Assembly: GCA_021202985.1 (NCBI GenBank)
Contig: JAJQCA010000046.1
Coordinates: 81,217-145,216, forward strand
Length of the DNA stretch: 64,000 nt
Reading direction: 5' to 3'
Source: Alistipes sp.
GTDB taxonomy: Bacteria; Bacteroidota; Bacteroidia; Bacteroidales; Rikenellaceae
In this document: positions 32,998 through 40,782 of the stretch, one piece after another
Layout: each line of letters begins with the position of its first letter
Numbering within the stretch: position 1 is the stretch's first letter
Translations under genes and position numbers: made by a program
Notes under the pieces: generated by a model
What the model was told of the DNA's origin: nothing
What the model saw: the letters and a program-made list of their open reading frames with translations, nothing else
Database searches by the model: none

Positions 32998-34287
32998 TTA
33001 CCTGCCTATCGCTTTCATAAGGAATTCCCACGACTTGGCATTCTGCTCGGGGTACTGCCAGTGGCCCAACTCCTCGGCAACCACGATTTCTTTCGGGGCC
33101 GGTATCATGTTAAGGGCCGCGCATACCGAGGTGGGAGGGCAGGTCATATCGTTGTAACCGAAGACGTAGATGCCCGGAGCACGGACACGCCTCGCAAAGT
33201 TCACCACGTCGTAATATGCGAGTGTTTCGAGCATGGCGGACGACGGGTTATCGTTATCGTCGCGGAACATGTGGGGCCATCCGCCGGCGCGGTCGTAGTG
33301 GTGTCCGGCCATGTCCGAGAGGGCCGGATAGTTGGCGGCAAGCGCGGTTATACGGTCGTCGAGACCGGCGGTTACAATCGAGAGCGCACCGCCCTGGCTG
33401 CCTCCGCGGACTATAACATTCTCACCGTCGAACTCGGGAAGAGAGGTCAGGTAGTCGATTCCGCGGATACACCCGAGGTATACCCTCTTGAAGTAGTAAT
33501 TATCCTTGTCTTCGATCTTTATCCTCATATAGTTGGAAAGTGCTCCCCGCGACAGGTCGGCGTAAACGTGGGTGGGAAGGTTCACCGGGATGCCGTGGAT
33601 ACCCATTTGCAGGACGATAAACCCTTGTTCGGCAGTATTAAGGTCGCCGTAGTAAGGGCGGATTCCCGCACCCGGAACCTGAAGCATCACGGGATATTTA
33701 CCCTCGGCCTTGGGTTTGGTAAGGATACCGTATACCCTTGCGTTATACGGCAGCAGGAGGCTTACCTGATAGACATCGACCGTAGCGGTACACTGGTCGG
33801 GCAGAAGCGTTACGATGGGTGCTACGGGGACTTCGGCAAGCTGCGCCTTGGCCCTGTCCCAGAACTCCTCGAAGTCGGCCGGGTCCTGCACGGTGGGCTG
33901 GATATCCTGTGAATCGACTCCCGCGGTTGCCATCCCTTCGTATTCGTTACCGTCGTATGTGGTCCAGACCCGGCAGCGAAGGAAGCCCGGCTTGTCCATC
34001 GTGCCGCCGTCTATCGTGCCGGTGCCGTTACGCAGGGTCAGGGTTCCCGAGCTGCGGGCGGGCATCATGTCTTCCGATATTTCGTACCGTATCTCCACGT
34101 TCTCCAACGGGCTGTTGTTTTTGATGACCGATACGTCGAATTTGATTTTCTCGCCCTGCGAATAGTGCCAGTCGGGATTCTCTGCCGCGACCTGTACGCG
34201 GATATACCTTTGCGGCGGTTGGGCATTAAGGGTCACTGCTAAGGCCAGCGACAGGAGCATGGCCATAAATGTTCTGAAGGTTTTCAT
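32998..34287 (-). CDS. Exported CE7-type acetyl esterase (acetylxylan esterase / cephalosporin deacetylase-like)
   Basis: A signal peptide (MKTFRTFMAMLLSLALAVTLNAQ) is followed by about 110 residues of beta-rich N-terminal domain and then the AXE1 alpha/beta-hydrolase domain. The start of the latter (DFEEFWDRAKAQLAEVPV) is typical of CE7. The nucleophile elbow is RGGSQGG (CE7 signature GGSQGG); the Asp probably lies in YVFGYNDMTCPPTS and the His in EELGHWQYPEQ. CE7 enzymes remove acetyl groups from xylo-oligosaccharides and other small esters. It has no polysaccharide-utilisation neighbours, so the substrate is open. Confidence 0.87.
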   Translation of the reverse strand: MKTFRTFMAMLLSLALAVTLNAQPPQRYIRVQVAAENPDWHYSQGEKIKFDVSVIKNNSPLENVEIRYEISEDMMPARSSGTLTLRNGTGTIDGGTMDKPGFLRCRVWTTYDGNEYEGMATAGVDSQDIQPTVQDPADFEEFWDRAKAQLAEVPVAPIVTLLPDQCTATVDVYQVSLLLPYNARVYGILTKPKAEGKYPVMLQVPGAGIRPYYGDLNTAEQGFIVLQMGIHGIPVNLPTHVYADLSRGALSNYMRIKIEDKDNYYFKRVYLGCIRGIDYLTSLPEFDGENVIVRGGSQGGALSIVTAGLDDRITALAANYPALSDMAGHHYDRAGGWPHMFRDDNDNPSSAMLETLAYYDVVNFARRVRAPGIYVFGYNDMTCPPTSVCAALNMIPAPKEIVVAEELGHWQYPEQNAKSWEFLMKAIGR

Positions 34288-34688
34288 TTTATTATCTGGG
34301 TTTAGAAGTTCCGGTCGGATGCGAATAGACGTAAAAATACAAAAGAATTTTCAGCCGTCCAAACTTAGTGCAGTTTTTCCATAAAATACCCGGACCGGGA
34401 TAAGTCGATTATTGCTGGCGCAAGGATGTAAGATACCGGTGGAGAATAAATACAGACAGATTCTTCACTACGTTCTGAATGACATGCAAATTAAATATGT
34501 CATCCTGAGGAGTTATCAAACGACGAAGGATTTAACGGCTGATTATCCGCCCACCCGAAATGACTTATTTGCGGCCGGCAGGAGATTTGGACACTCTCCT
34601 TCAATTTGGCATACCTATTGGATATCCGCACGTTATCCGCACCGTCTCCGGGGCGGCCCTACCGGATCAACATCTAAAAATATCAGAT
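34288..34688. other. 400-bp intergenic region holding a dispersed repeat, no gene
   Basis: The region separates the divergent esterase and gadB genes. It carries the repeat described in the next entry. The track ORF starting at 34560 reads through it into gadB, but its first 43 residues do not look like GadB. A near-consensus -7 box (TATTTTTA) for the esterase is present near 34334 on the minus strand; I see no clear promoter for gadB. Confidence 0.5.
34436..34540. repeat. Dispersed repeat with both arms
   Basis: AGATTCTTCACTACGTTCTG then AATGACATG is followed by TGTCATCCTGAGGAGTTATC and AAACGACGAAGGAT. The two arms are inverted-repeat-like (GATTCTTC.../...GACGAAGGAT and AATGACAT/...TGTCATC). 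This is the most complete copy of the repeat family also seen at 10.1 and 21.4 kb. Confidence 0.6.
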
Positions 34689-36077
34689 ATGGCAATTCAT
34701 TTTATCAGGGACAAGAAACAGAGCGTTTACGACCCCTACTCGCAGGATGCGGCAGTAAAACCCATCCCGAAGTACCGCCTTCCCGAGACGGGAAGCGACC
34801 CGGAAGTGGTTACGGACCTTATACTGGACGAGCTCCTGCTCGACGGTAACGCCAAACAGAACCTGGCCACATTCTGCCAGACCGACGTCGACCGGTACAT
34901 CCATAAAATCATGGACCGGAGCATCGACAAAAACATGATCGACAAGGACGAATACCCGCAGACGGCCGAAATAGAGATGCGCTGCGTGGCAATTCTGGCC
35001 GACCTGTGGCACTCGCCCGAGAGCGAGACCACAATCGGCTGCTCGACCACCGGGTCCAGTGAAGCGGCGATGCTGGGCGGCCTCGCCCTTAAATGGCAGT
35101 GGCGTAAAAAACGGCAGGCGGAGGGCAAGCCCACCGACAAACCCAATATTATCACGGGACCGGTGCAGATATGCTGGCATAAGTTCGCACGCTATTTCGA
35201 CGTCGAGATACGCGAAATACCGATGGAGCACGGCCGCCTTCTAATGACCCCGGAAGAGGTGCTCAAACGGGTGGACGAGAATACCATCGGGGTGGTACCC
35301 ACTTTCGGGGTTACGTTTACCTGCCAGTACGAGGACGTTAAGGCGGTAGCCGACGCCCTCGACAGGCTCCAGGCCGAGAAGGGTCTCGACATACCCATCC
35401 ATGTGGATGCGGCCAGCGGCGGTTTCATAGCTCCTTTCTGCCAGCCGGAAATCGTGTGGGACTTCCAAATCCCGAGGGTGAAATCCATCAACGCCTCGGG
35501 CCACAAATACGGACTCTCCCCCCTCGGGGTAGGCTGGGTGGTATGGCGCACCGAACACGACCTGCCCGAAGAACTGATATTCCGGGTTAACTATCTCGGC
35601 GGAGATATGCCCACTTTCGCCCTCAACTTTTCCCGGCCCGGCGGCCAGATTGTGGCCCAGTACTACAACCTGCTCCGCCACGGGTTCCAAGGCTACCGCC
35701 GCATCCAGCAGGCTTGCCTCGACCACGGCGCCTACATAGCCCGGGAGGTGGAAAAACTGGGAATGTTCGAACTGCTGTACGACGGGAAAGGCGCCCTCCC
35801 CGGAGCGGCGTGGATGCTTAAGGAAGGTATCGACCCGGGATTCAACCTCTACGACCTGTCGGACAAAATGCGGTCGCGCGGGTGGCAGATAGCCTCCTAT
35901 TCGTTGCCGGCCGACGCGCAGGACATGGTGGTACAGCGTGTGCTGATACGCCACGGTTTCAGCCACGATATGGCGGAACTGATGATAACCGACCTCAAAC
36001 GGTGCATCGAGTATTTCACCGAAAACCCTGTCCGGCACAGCCTTGCCGAGCAGGAAGCCGGCGGTTACCACCACTAA
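34689..36077 (+). CDS. gadB: Glutamate decarboxylase
   Basis: GAD converts glutamate to GABA and CO2, consuming a proton, and serves acid resistance in gut bacteria. I start at [20 protein letters not shown], giving 462 residues, close to the usual ~465. PLP-dependent fold II/DOPA-decarboxylase-like motifs are clear: [34 protein letters not shown], and the PLP lysine in [18 protein letters not shown]. No GABA/glutamate antiporter gene lies next to it. A good terminator follows. Confidence 0.95.
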   Translation: MAIHFIRDKKQSVYDPYSQDAAVKPIPKYRLPETGSDPEVVTDLILDELLLDGNAKQNLATFCQTDVDRYIHKIMDRSIDKNMIDKDEYPQTAEIEMRCVAILADLWHSPESETTIGCSTTGSSEAAMLGGLALKWQWRKKRQAEGKPTDKPNIITGPVQICWHKFARYFDVEIREIPMEHGRLLMTPEEVLKRVDENTIGVVPTFGVTFTCQYEDVKAVADALDRLQAEKGLDIPIHVDAASGGFIAPFCQPEIVWDFQIPRVKSINASGHKYGLSPLGVGWVVWRTEHDLPEELIFRVNYLGGDMPTFALNFSRPGGQIVAQYYNLLRHGFQGYRRIQQACLDHGAYIAREVEKLGMFELLYDGKGALPGAAWMLKEGIDPGFNLYDLSDKMRSRGWQIASYSLPADAQDMVVQRVLIRHGFSHDMAELMITDLKRCIEYFTENPVRHSLAEQEAGGYHH

Positions 36078-36112
36078 TGCGTCCGCCCCTCTTACGGGTA
36101 TAGCTCCAAGCT

Positions 36113-36147
36113 AAGCCGGAACTTGTTGCGTTCCGGCTTATTATTTT
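36113..36147 (+). terminator. Terminator after gadB
   Basis: AAGCCGGAAC and GTTCCGGCTT form a 10-bp stem with loop TTGTTGC, followed by ATTATTTTG. Confidence 0.85.
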
Positions 36148-36225
36148 GCCTTTGTAAACCGGTAGTATTTTTCAGGGACGGAAACCGAATATACACCCGG
36201 GGGGGGTCCCGAAATTGTATCGCTT

Positions 36226-36260
36226 ACAAAAAAATCCCGGGACCTGACCGGACCCGGGAG
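36226..36260 (-). terminator. Terminator for the hxlR-type/nlpE-like operon
   Basis: On the minus strand CCCGGGTCC...GGTCCCGGG... gives a stem with outer arms CCCGGG/CCCGGG followed by ATTTTTTTG, 105 bp after the nlpE-like stop. Confidence 0.7.
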
Positions 36261-36364
36261 TAGTAATAGGTAATGCGTAGAGGGTATTTCTTTAAGGGGC
36301 GTGTGCGTACAGCCGCCGCACATGCCGGTATCCCTTTTGCAAGAACCGTACCGCGCCCGAGCTG

Positions 36365-36859
36365 TTATTCCGCTTTCCGCAGGATGTAGTGGTCGGCAAG
36401 GTCGCCTCCGATACGGTTGCCTACGAGGTCCAGTTGCCGCAGGGTCCCTTCCCCCACGAAATAACGGTATACCTGCCCGTCACCGTAGTCGAGCGTGATA
36501 CGGGTCCCGTCCTCGTCCCACCGGTAAAGGCCGGACGATTCGTACACCTTTCCGTCCCCCTTCCCGAGATAACGGGTCGACATCCGGTAGGTACCGTCCG
36601 CGGAGAGGGTCACGGTGGTTTCGATACCCTCGCAGTCGGCACACGGGAGAACGCCCCGGTATGTACCCGCGTAATCGAGCGAGTTGGCCGCCGTATGGCC
36701 GTCGCCGGCTTGATATGCGTCATACTCGTGCACTTCCGTAATGTCCCGCTCCAGAAGCTGGTCCTCGGTAGGTGGCAGGGCGGCGGTATCGGCCCTGCGG
36801 TTATTAAGGCAGCCTGTCAGGCAGGCCGCCGCCGCAACGGCAATTATTAGTTTTTTCAT
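36365..36859 (-). CDS. NlpE-like lipoprotein
   Basis: The start MKKLIIAVAAAACLTGC gives a signal peptide with lipobox LTGC. The mature domain has YAGTYRGVLPCADCEGIETTVTLSADGTYRMS, the NlpE N-terminal signature with the CADC pair; NlpE senses envelope or copper stress in enterobacteria. At 165 residues it has only the N-terminal domain plus a short extension. Its first 56 bp overlap the 3' end of the HxlR-type gene. Role in this organism is unknown. Confidence 0.8.
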   Translation of the reverse strand: MKKLIIAVAAAACLTGCLNNRRADTAALPPTEDQLLERDITEVHEYDAYQAGDGHTAANSLDYAGTYRGVLPCADCEGIETTVTLSADGTYRMSTRYLGKGDGKVYESSGLYRWDEDGTRITLDYGDGQVYRYFVGEGTLRQLDLVGNRIGGDLADHYILRKAE

Positions 36860-37247
36860 CGCATCCGTTTTTATCTTCCTTCGCAACAACCGCTCCGCAA
36901 TCCGCCGGCATATTCTCTATCGCCCAACCCACAAGGCCGGTCACATGCGGCATCAGGCTTTCGCCTTTGGGCGTAAGGCTGTATTCCACCCTCGGGGGAA
37001 CCTCCCCGAAAACCTCCCGGCGCACCAGTCCGTCCGCCTCGAGGGAGCGGAGGGTGACGGTCAGCATCCGGTGCGACACGTCACCGATGGTACGGTGAAT
37101 GGCGCTGAACCTGAGCCTGCCGTTTGCGTGCAGGGTGGAAAGCACCAGCAGGGACCACTTGTCGCCGAACCGGTCGAGCACGTTCCTAACCGGGCAAAAC
37201 CCGGAACCCGCGGGGGGTAAAAAAAATTGGAAATTTTCACTCTCCAT
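36804..37247 (-). CDS. HxlR-family transcriptional regulator with Cys-rich tail
   Basis: The winged-helix domain reads CPVRNVLDRFGDKWSLLVLSTL, RFSAIHRTIGDVSHRMLTVTLRSLEADGLVRREVF and VEYSLTPKGESLMPHV, standard for HxlR/YodB/HypR. These regulators often sense electrophiles or disulfide stress through the N-terminal Cys. The last ~30 residues (ADCGAVVAKEDKNGCDEKTNNCRCGGG) add four more Cys and overlap the start of the nlpE-like gene by 56 bp. It is divergent from a DJ-1/PfpI-like gene. The self-regulated stress-module idea is inference. Confidence 0.85.
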   Translation of the reverse strand: MESENFQFFLPPAGSGFCPVRNVLDRFGDKWSLLVLSTLHANGRLRFSAIHRTIGDVSHRMLTVTLRSLEADGLVRREVFGEVPPRVEYSLTPKGESLMPHVTGLVGWAIENMPADCGAVVAKEDKNGCDEKTNNCRCGGGLPDRLP

Positions 37248-37307
37248 AACACTTTGTCTTGCAGCGATAGTTACACCGCTGTTAGTATCTTATCCGCAGG
37301 TGCGTTC

Positions 37308-37338
37308 TTGCGGGATAAGTAAAACCTGCGTATGTTTG
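37308..37338 (+). promoter_or_regulatory. Promoter of the DJ-1-like gene
   Basis: TTG (37308-37310) and TATGTTTG (37331-37338) are spaced by 20 bp, close to the Bacteroidetes consensus. Confidence 0.55.
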
Positions 37339-37340
37339 CT

Positions 37341-37378
37341 TTACAAAAGTAACAAACTTACCTTTAGTAACAATATCG
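37341..37378. promoter_or_regulatory. Candidate HxlR-type operator
   Basis: Just after the -7 box, AGTAACAA occurs twice, 20 bp apart, and GTAACAAACTTAC forms a GTAA-N5-TTAC dyad. A regulator bound here would block the DJ-1-like promoter. Assignment to the adjacent HxlR protein is inference. Confidence 0.35.
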
Positions 37379-37400
37379 TTAATCACTAAATTCTGAAGTT

Positions 37401-37931
37401 ATGGCAAAGAAAGCAGCGGTTCTGGCCCTCAACCCGGTGAACGGGGCCGGGCTGTTCCAGTACCTCGAAGCGTTTTACGAAAACGGAATCGGTTACCGGG
37501 TGTTCGCGGTGGCGGACACGACCGAAATCGCAACCAACTCGGGCATCGCCCTCCGGGCTGACGACACGGTGGCGAACCTTTTAGGCAGGGCGGGTGAATA
37601 TGACGCACTGGTTTTCGCATGCGGCGACGCCGTTCCGGTTTTCAGCCAGAACGCCGAAAAACAGTACAACAGGGACATGCTCGCGGTAATCGCCGAGTTC
37701 GCAGAAGCGGGCAAAATCATGGCCGGCCATTGCGCCGCGGCATTGATGTATGAAATGGCGGGAGTCTCCGAAGGCCGGAGGCTGGCCGTACACCCGCTCG
37801 CAAAAGGCGCCATCGTCAAAGGCAGTGCTACCGATTCGCCCTCGGAGACGGACGGTAATTTCTACACTGCACAAACCGAGAACTCCATCCCGGCCATGAT
37901 CGGCCCCCTGGTGGAAGCCCTTAAAGGCTGA
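37401..37931 (+). CDS. DJ-1/PfpI-superfamily protein
   Basis: The fold is recognisable: AAVLALNPVNGAGLFQYLEAFYENGIGYRVFAVADT, DALVFACGD, and the nucleophile elbow MAGHCAAALMYEMAGVSEGRRLAVHP with Cys in the DJ-1 position, then DGNFYTAQTENSIPAM. The conserved acidic residue near the first helix of DJ-1 (EE.E) seems absent. Members act as glyoxalases, deglycases, chaperones or have unknown roles; the class cannot be fixed here. It is divergent from an HxlR-type regulator, a pairing often linked to electrophile stress. Confidence 0.75.
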   Translation: MAKKAAVLALNPVNGAGLFQYLEAFYENGIGYRVFAVADTTEIATNSGIALRADDTVANLLGRAGEYDALVFACGDAVPVFSQNAEKQYNRDMLAVIAEFAEAGKIMAGHCAAALMYEMAGVSEGRRLAVHPLAKGAIVKGSATDSPSETDGNFYTAQTENSIPAMIGPLVEALKG

Positions 37932-37937
37932 ATAATA

Positions 37938-37978
37938 AACAGGAACCCCCGCAAAGCCATTGCGGGGGTTCCTGTTCA
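37938..37978. terminator. Bidirectional terminator between DJ-1-like and lipocalin genes
   Basis: AACAGGAACCCCCGCAA and its exact complement TTGCGGGGGTTCCTGTT form a perfect 17-bp stem with loop AGCCA, between two convergent genes. Confidence 0.85.
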
Positions 37979-38003
37979 CGCACCGGCCGGGCCGACGGTG
38001 GTA

Positions 38004-38588
38004 TTACTGCTGTGTCCAGACAAGGTCGTGAATATCGTAACCGAGCTTGCAGGCCAGCTTCAGGTATTTTTTCCGTACATCGTCCGGCATGAATTTCTCC
38101 CGCGACAACAGCCACAGGTAGTCCCTGTTTTCGCCCGCTATCAACGCGAACCGGTAATCCGGGTCGATACTGATCACGTTGTATCCGGAGTAGAACGGTC
38201 CGAAAAACGACACCTTCAGCTTACCCTCATGTGTGTCGTCCACGAATTTGGCTTTACCTTCGGCTTCTTCCCACTCCCCTTTTTCGGTGTTATAGCCGCG
38301 GTTTATCACCTTTACCGAGCCGTCTTCGTTGAGGGTGTACTCGGCCGTCACGTAGTCGAGCTTCTTTTCGTACTTGTAGTCGAACCGGGCTATTTCGTAC
38401 CACTTCCCCAGGAAGCGCGACAGTTCGAACGGGCTTACGGCACGCACCCCTTTGGGGATGGTCCGTTTGAATTTTTTCGCAAGGAAAACTCCCGCCGCCG
38501 CGGCGAGAATACCTCCGCCGACGGCAGCGGCGATGGCTATTTCCTTCTTCTTATCCTTCCTGCAGCAATTACAATGCATCATCTTCAT
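38004..38588 (-). CDS. Lipocalin (Blc-like) with Cys cluster and N-terminal membrane anchor
   Basis: The lipocalin domain is clear: FLGKWYEIARFDYKYEKKLDYVTAEYTLNEDGSVKVINRGYN, then SGYNVISIDPDYRFALIAGENRDYLWLLSRE. Blc proteins bind fatty acids or lysophospholipids at the outer membrane. Instead of a lipoprotein signal, this one starts MKMMHCNCCRKDKKK followed by an Ala/Gly-rich hydrophobic segment (IAIAAAVGGGILAAAAGVFLA), so it looks membrane-anchored with three Cys on the near side. Length is 194 residues. Confidence 0.88.
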   Translation of the reverse strand: MKMMHCNCCRKDKKKEIAIAAAVGGGILAAAAGVFLAKKFKRTIPKGVRAVSPFELSRFLGKWYEIARFDYKYEKKLDYVTAEYTLNEDGSVKVINRGYNTEKGEWEEAEGKAKFVDDTHEGKLKVSFFGPFYSGYNVISIDPDYRFALIAGENRDYLWLLSREKFMPDDVRKKYLKLACKLGYDIHDLVWTQQ

Positions 38589-38690
38589 AATATTTATTTT
38601 AACGTATTACGAATGCAAGACGGATGCCATACAAGGGAGTGAGAAGGGGATAATGCACCAGGCACGGGACGGCTCCCCGCCCGGGCCGTT

Positions 38691-39338
38691 TCAGGGAGTG
38701 TCTATATATGAACGCCGTATAATATCGGCCGCCGCCGGCCCTTCACAAAAGAGCAGGTCGATAACGGAAAGGTTCTCCTCGAAGGGGAAGCGGTCCGAAA
38801 AGACCTGCCAGTAAGGCTCGGGGCGGAACCGCGGGTCCTCCCGCTTCAGCCGGGCCTTCGGGGAGATCGTAGAGCGGTAATCGGTGAACTCCCCGGACGG
38901 GGCGTTTCGCAGGTCGACGTAGCCGTCCGGAAAGAGTGGACGGTGCCGGCAACCGAGAATCCCGAGTACGGTCTCCATCAGCCCCGTGTTAAGGTCGTAG
39001 AGGAAGACGTACTCTTTCCGGTAGAACGGTTCGAAGAGGTGGGTGTAATAGTCGAAATAGGGGGAGTTGGCGTACGACGAGACTATTGCATGCCAGTGAA
39101 TATGGCGCCACCGTTTGGTATTGTCTATCCGTACGTCCCTGAGGGGGGTCCGGCTAAAGTTACCCGGCTTTACGATGTTCACCGTAAGGGCAGTCCTGCC
39201 GCCGGCAGTCATAATCTCGCAGCGGTTGCGGTAGCTCTGCTTGACGTAGTTTTCATAAACGTCCACGGCACACTCCGAACAGCAGAGTTTGGTATAGTAC
39301 TGAATATTGCCCAGGTATGCAAGGTACAATAGCTCCAT
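38691..39338 (-). CDS. WbqC-like family protein
   Basis: WbqC-like proteins are found in O-antigen and many Bacteroidetes loci; their activity is not well defined. The N-terminus YLAYLGNIQYYTKL, QSYRNRCEIMTAGGRTALTVNIVKPGNFSRTPLRDVRID and SYANSPYFDYYTHLFEPFY are typical. At 215 residues it is full length. It is not in a glycan cluster here. A gap of 102 bp separates it from the lipocalin gene downstream on the same strand. Confidence 0.82.
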   Translation of the reverse strand: MELLYLAYLGNIQYYTKLCCSECAVDVYENYVKQSYRNRCEIMTAGGRTALTVNIVKPGNFSRTPLRDVRIDNTKRWRHIHWHAIVSSYANSPYFDYYTHLFEPFYRKEYVFLYDLNTGLMETVLGILGCRHRPLFPDGYVDLRNAPSGEFTDYRSTISPKARLKREDPRFRPEPYWQVFSDRFPFEENLSVIDLLFCEGPAAADIIRRSYIDTP

Positions 39339-39471
39339 CCTGCGGTCTTCTTTTACGGGATACTATCTGTTTCTAAACCTTCCGGTTTATTACTCCTCAT
39401 GAGGAGGGGAATTTACGGCCCGCCGGGTGCGGGTTGAGGGCCGGAAGCCGCTACGTGGAATACACCGGAAT

Positions 39472-40782
39472 CTACCCGGCGAAATATTTCTCCAGCGAGT
39501 GGTCTCCCACCACCACGGTGGTGAACAGCTCCGGGTCGAGGTATCTGGCTGCGGTAGCCAGAACGCTCTCCGGGGTCATGGCCTTAACCTCGCGGAGGAA
39601 CCTTTCGAGATAGGTGTTGTCCGTCCCGTTCTGGATATTCTCGATGGTTACGTCCGCAATCCCGAACGGCCCGTCGAGGATACGCATAACCTCGCCGGTC
39701 ATAATGTTCTTCACTATTTGCAGCTCCTCCTCCGGCACCGGCTCAGTGGCGAGCCGCTCCATCTCGAGGTATATCTGGGCCACCGAATCGACCGTGGCGT
39801 TCTTCGCCACCTCGGTAGCTATGGCAATATAACCCTCGTTCTCCATATTCACCATCCCGGCGAACACTCCGTACGTATACCCCCTCTCCTCGCGGAGGTT
39901 ACTCACAAGGCGCGACCCGAAATATCCTCCGAGGATGGCCGTAACCACCTGCATCGGTATATAATCGGGATGGGTGCGCGGATGGAACAGGCGGCCTATC
40001 CTGAGGGCCGATTGCAGGGCGCCGTGGTGCCCCTCGAACTCGAAACTTTCCGAGACCGCCTTCGGGAACGCCGGCGGCGCCGGCGCATCACCAGCCGGAA
40101 GGAATCCGGCGAACTCCTCGAGCAGCGCGGTCTCCTTTGGCCCCACCCGGCCGCTGGCAACCACGAAGCAGTTGCCCGACACGTAATGGCGCGTATAGAA
40201 CTCCTCGAGGATATCTCGGGTCAGGTCGTTGTACCGGTATTCGGAGTAGGAGACCCCGTACGGATGCTTCGGCCCGAAGAGGGCCTTTGCGAATATCTCG
40301 CGGGCGCGGAACGACACTTTTTGCCTCTCCAGCCCGAGGCGCTGGCAATGCTTGTTGGCGTACACCGAAACCTCCGCCTCCGGGAAGGCGGGCATGGCGA
40401 GTATCTCCCGGGCCACTTCGAGTGTCTTGCCGAAGAACCGCGACAGGGATGCGAAAGTCACCACCGCGTAATCCCGGTCAATGGTCACGTCGTAATACGA
40501 CCCGAAATAGTCCAGCCTCTCGGCGATATGCCTCGCGTCGTGCAGGCGGCTCCCCTCGGCCAGCATATTGGCCGTGGCGGAGGCCGAGAAGGGCTTTTCC
40601 TGCACGGAACTGCCCGCCCGGAATATAAAGCTGATCCGGATAACCGGCTGGTCGGGAATATCGAGAGTGTATATCTTAACCCCGTTGGCCGCCACGGTCA
40701 CTTCCGGCAGGCGGGTTTCAAGGCTGTCGGGTACCTTTATGGCAGGCATCCGGGCCATCGTACCGTTACTTTCCATTTGCAT
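39472..40782 (-). CDS. M16-family peptidase subunit lacking the zinc motif
   Basis: The fold matches M16 (RISFIFRAGSSVQEKPFSASATANMLAEGSRLHDARHIAERLDYFGSYYD and IILGGYFGSRLVSNLREERGYTYG), but where the catalytic subunit has HxxEH this one reads SATANMLAE, so it cannot bind zinc in the usual way. It does keep the R/Y pair of the substrate-binding subunit (ERGYTYG). M16 enzymes often work as an active/inactive pair. It overlaps the catalytic-subunit gene upstream by 17 bp. Confidence 0.9.
   Translation of the reverse strand: MQMESNGTMARMPAIKVPDSLETRLPEVTVAANGVKIYTLDIPDQPVIRISFIFRAGSSVQEKPFSASATANMLAEGSRLHDARHIAERLDYFGSYYDVTIDRDYAVVTFASLSRFFGKTLEVAREILAMPAFPEAEVSVYANKHCQRLGLERQKVSFRAREIFAKALFGPKHPYGVSYSEYRYNDLTRDILEEFYTRHYVSGNCFVVASGRVGPKETALLEEFAGFLPAGDAPAPPAFPKAVSESFEFEGHHGALQSALRIGRLFHPRTHPDYIPMQVVTAILGGYFGSRLVSNLREERGYTYGVFAGMVNMENEGYIAIATEVAKNATVDSVAQIYLEMERLATEPVPEEELQIVKNIMTGEVMRILDGPFGIADVTIENIQNGTDNTYLERFLREVKAMTPESVLATAARYLDPELFTTVVVGDHSLEKYFAG

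Noticed and set aside
34560-34688. 43-residue N-terminal extension of glutamate decarboxylase in the track
   Set aside because: It does not resemble GadB, overlaps repeat-rich intergenic DNA, and the ATG at 34689 gives the normal family N-terminus and length.
36196-36210. Run of eight G between gadB and the nlpE-like gene, possible phase-variation tract
   Set aside because: It is not inside a coding region or between promoter boxes, so there is no evidence that length changes would matter.
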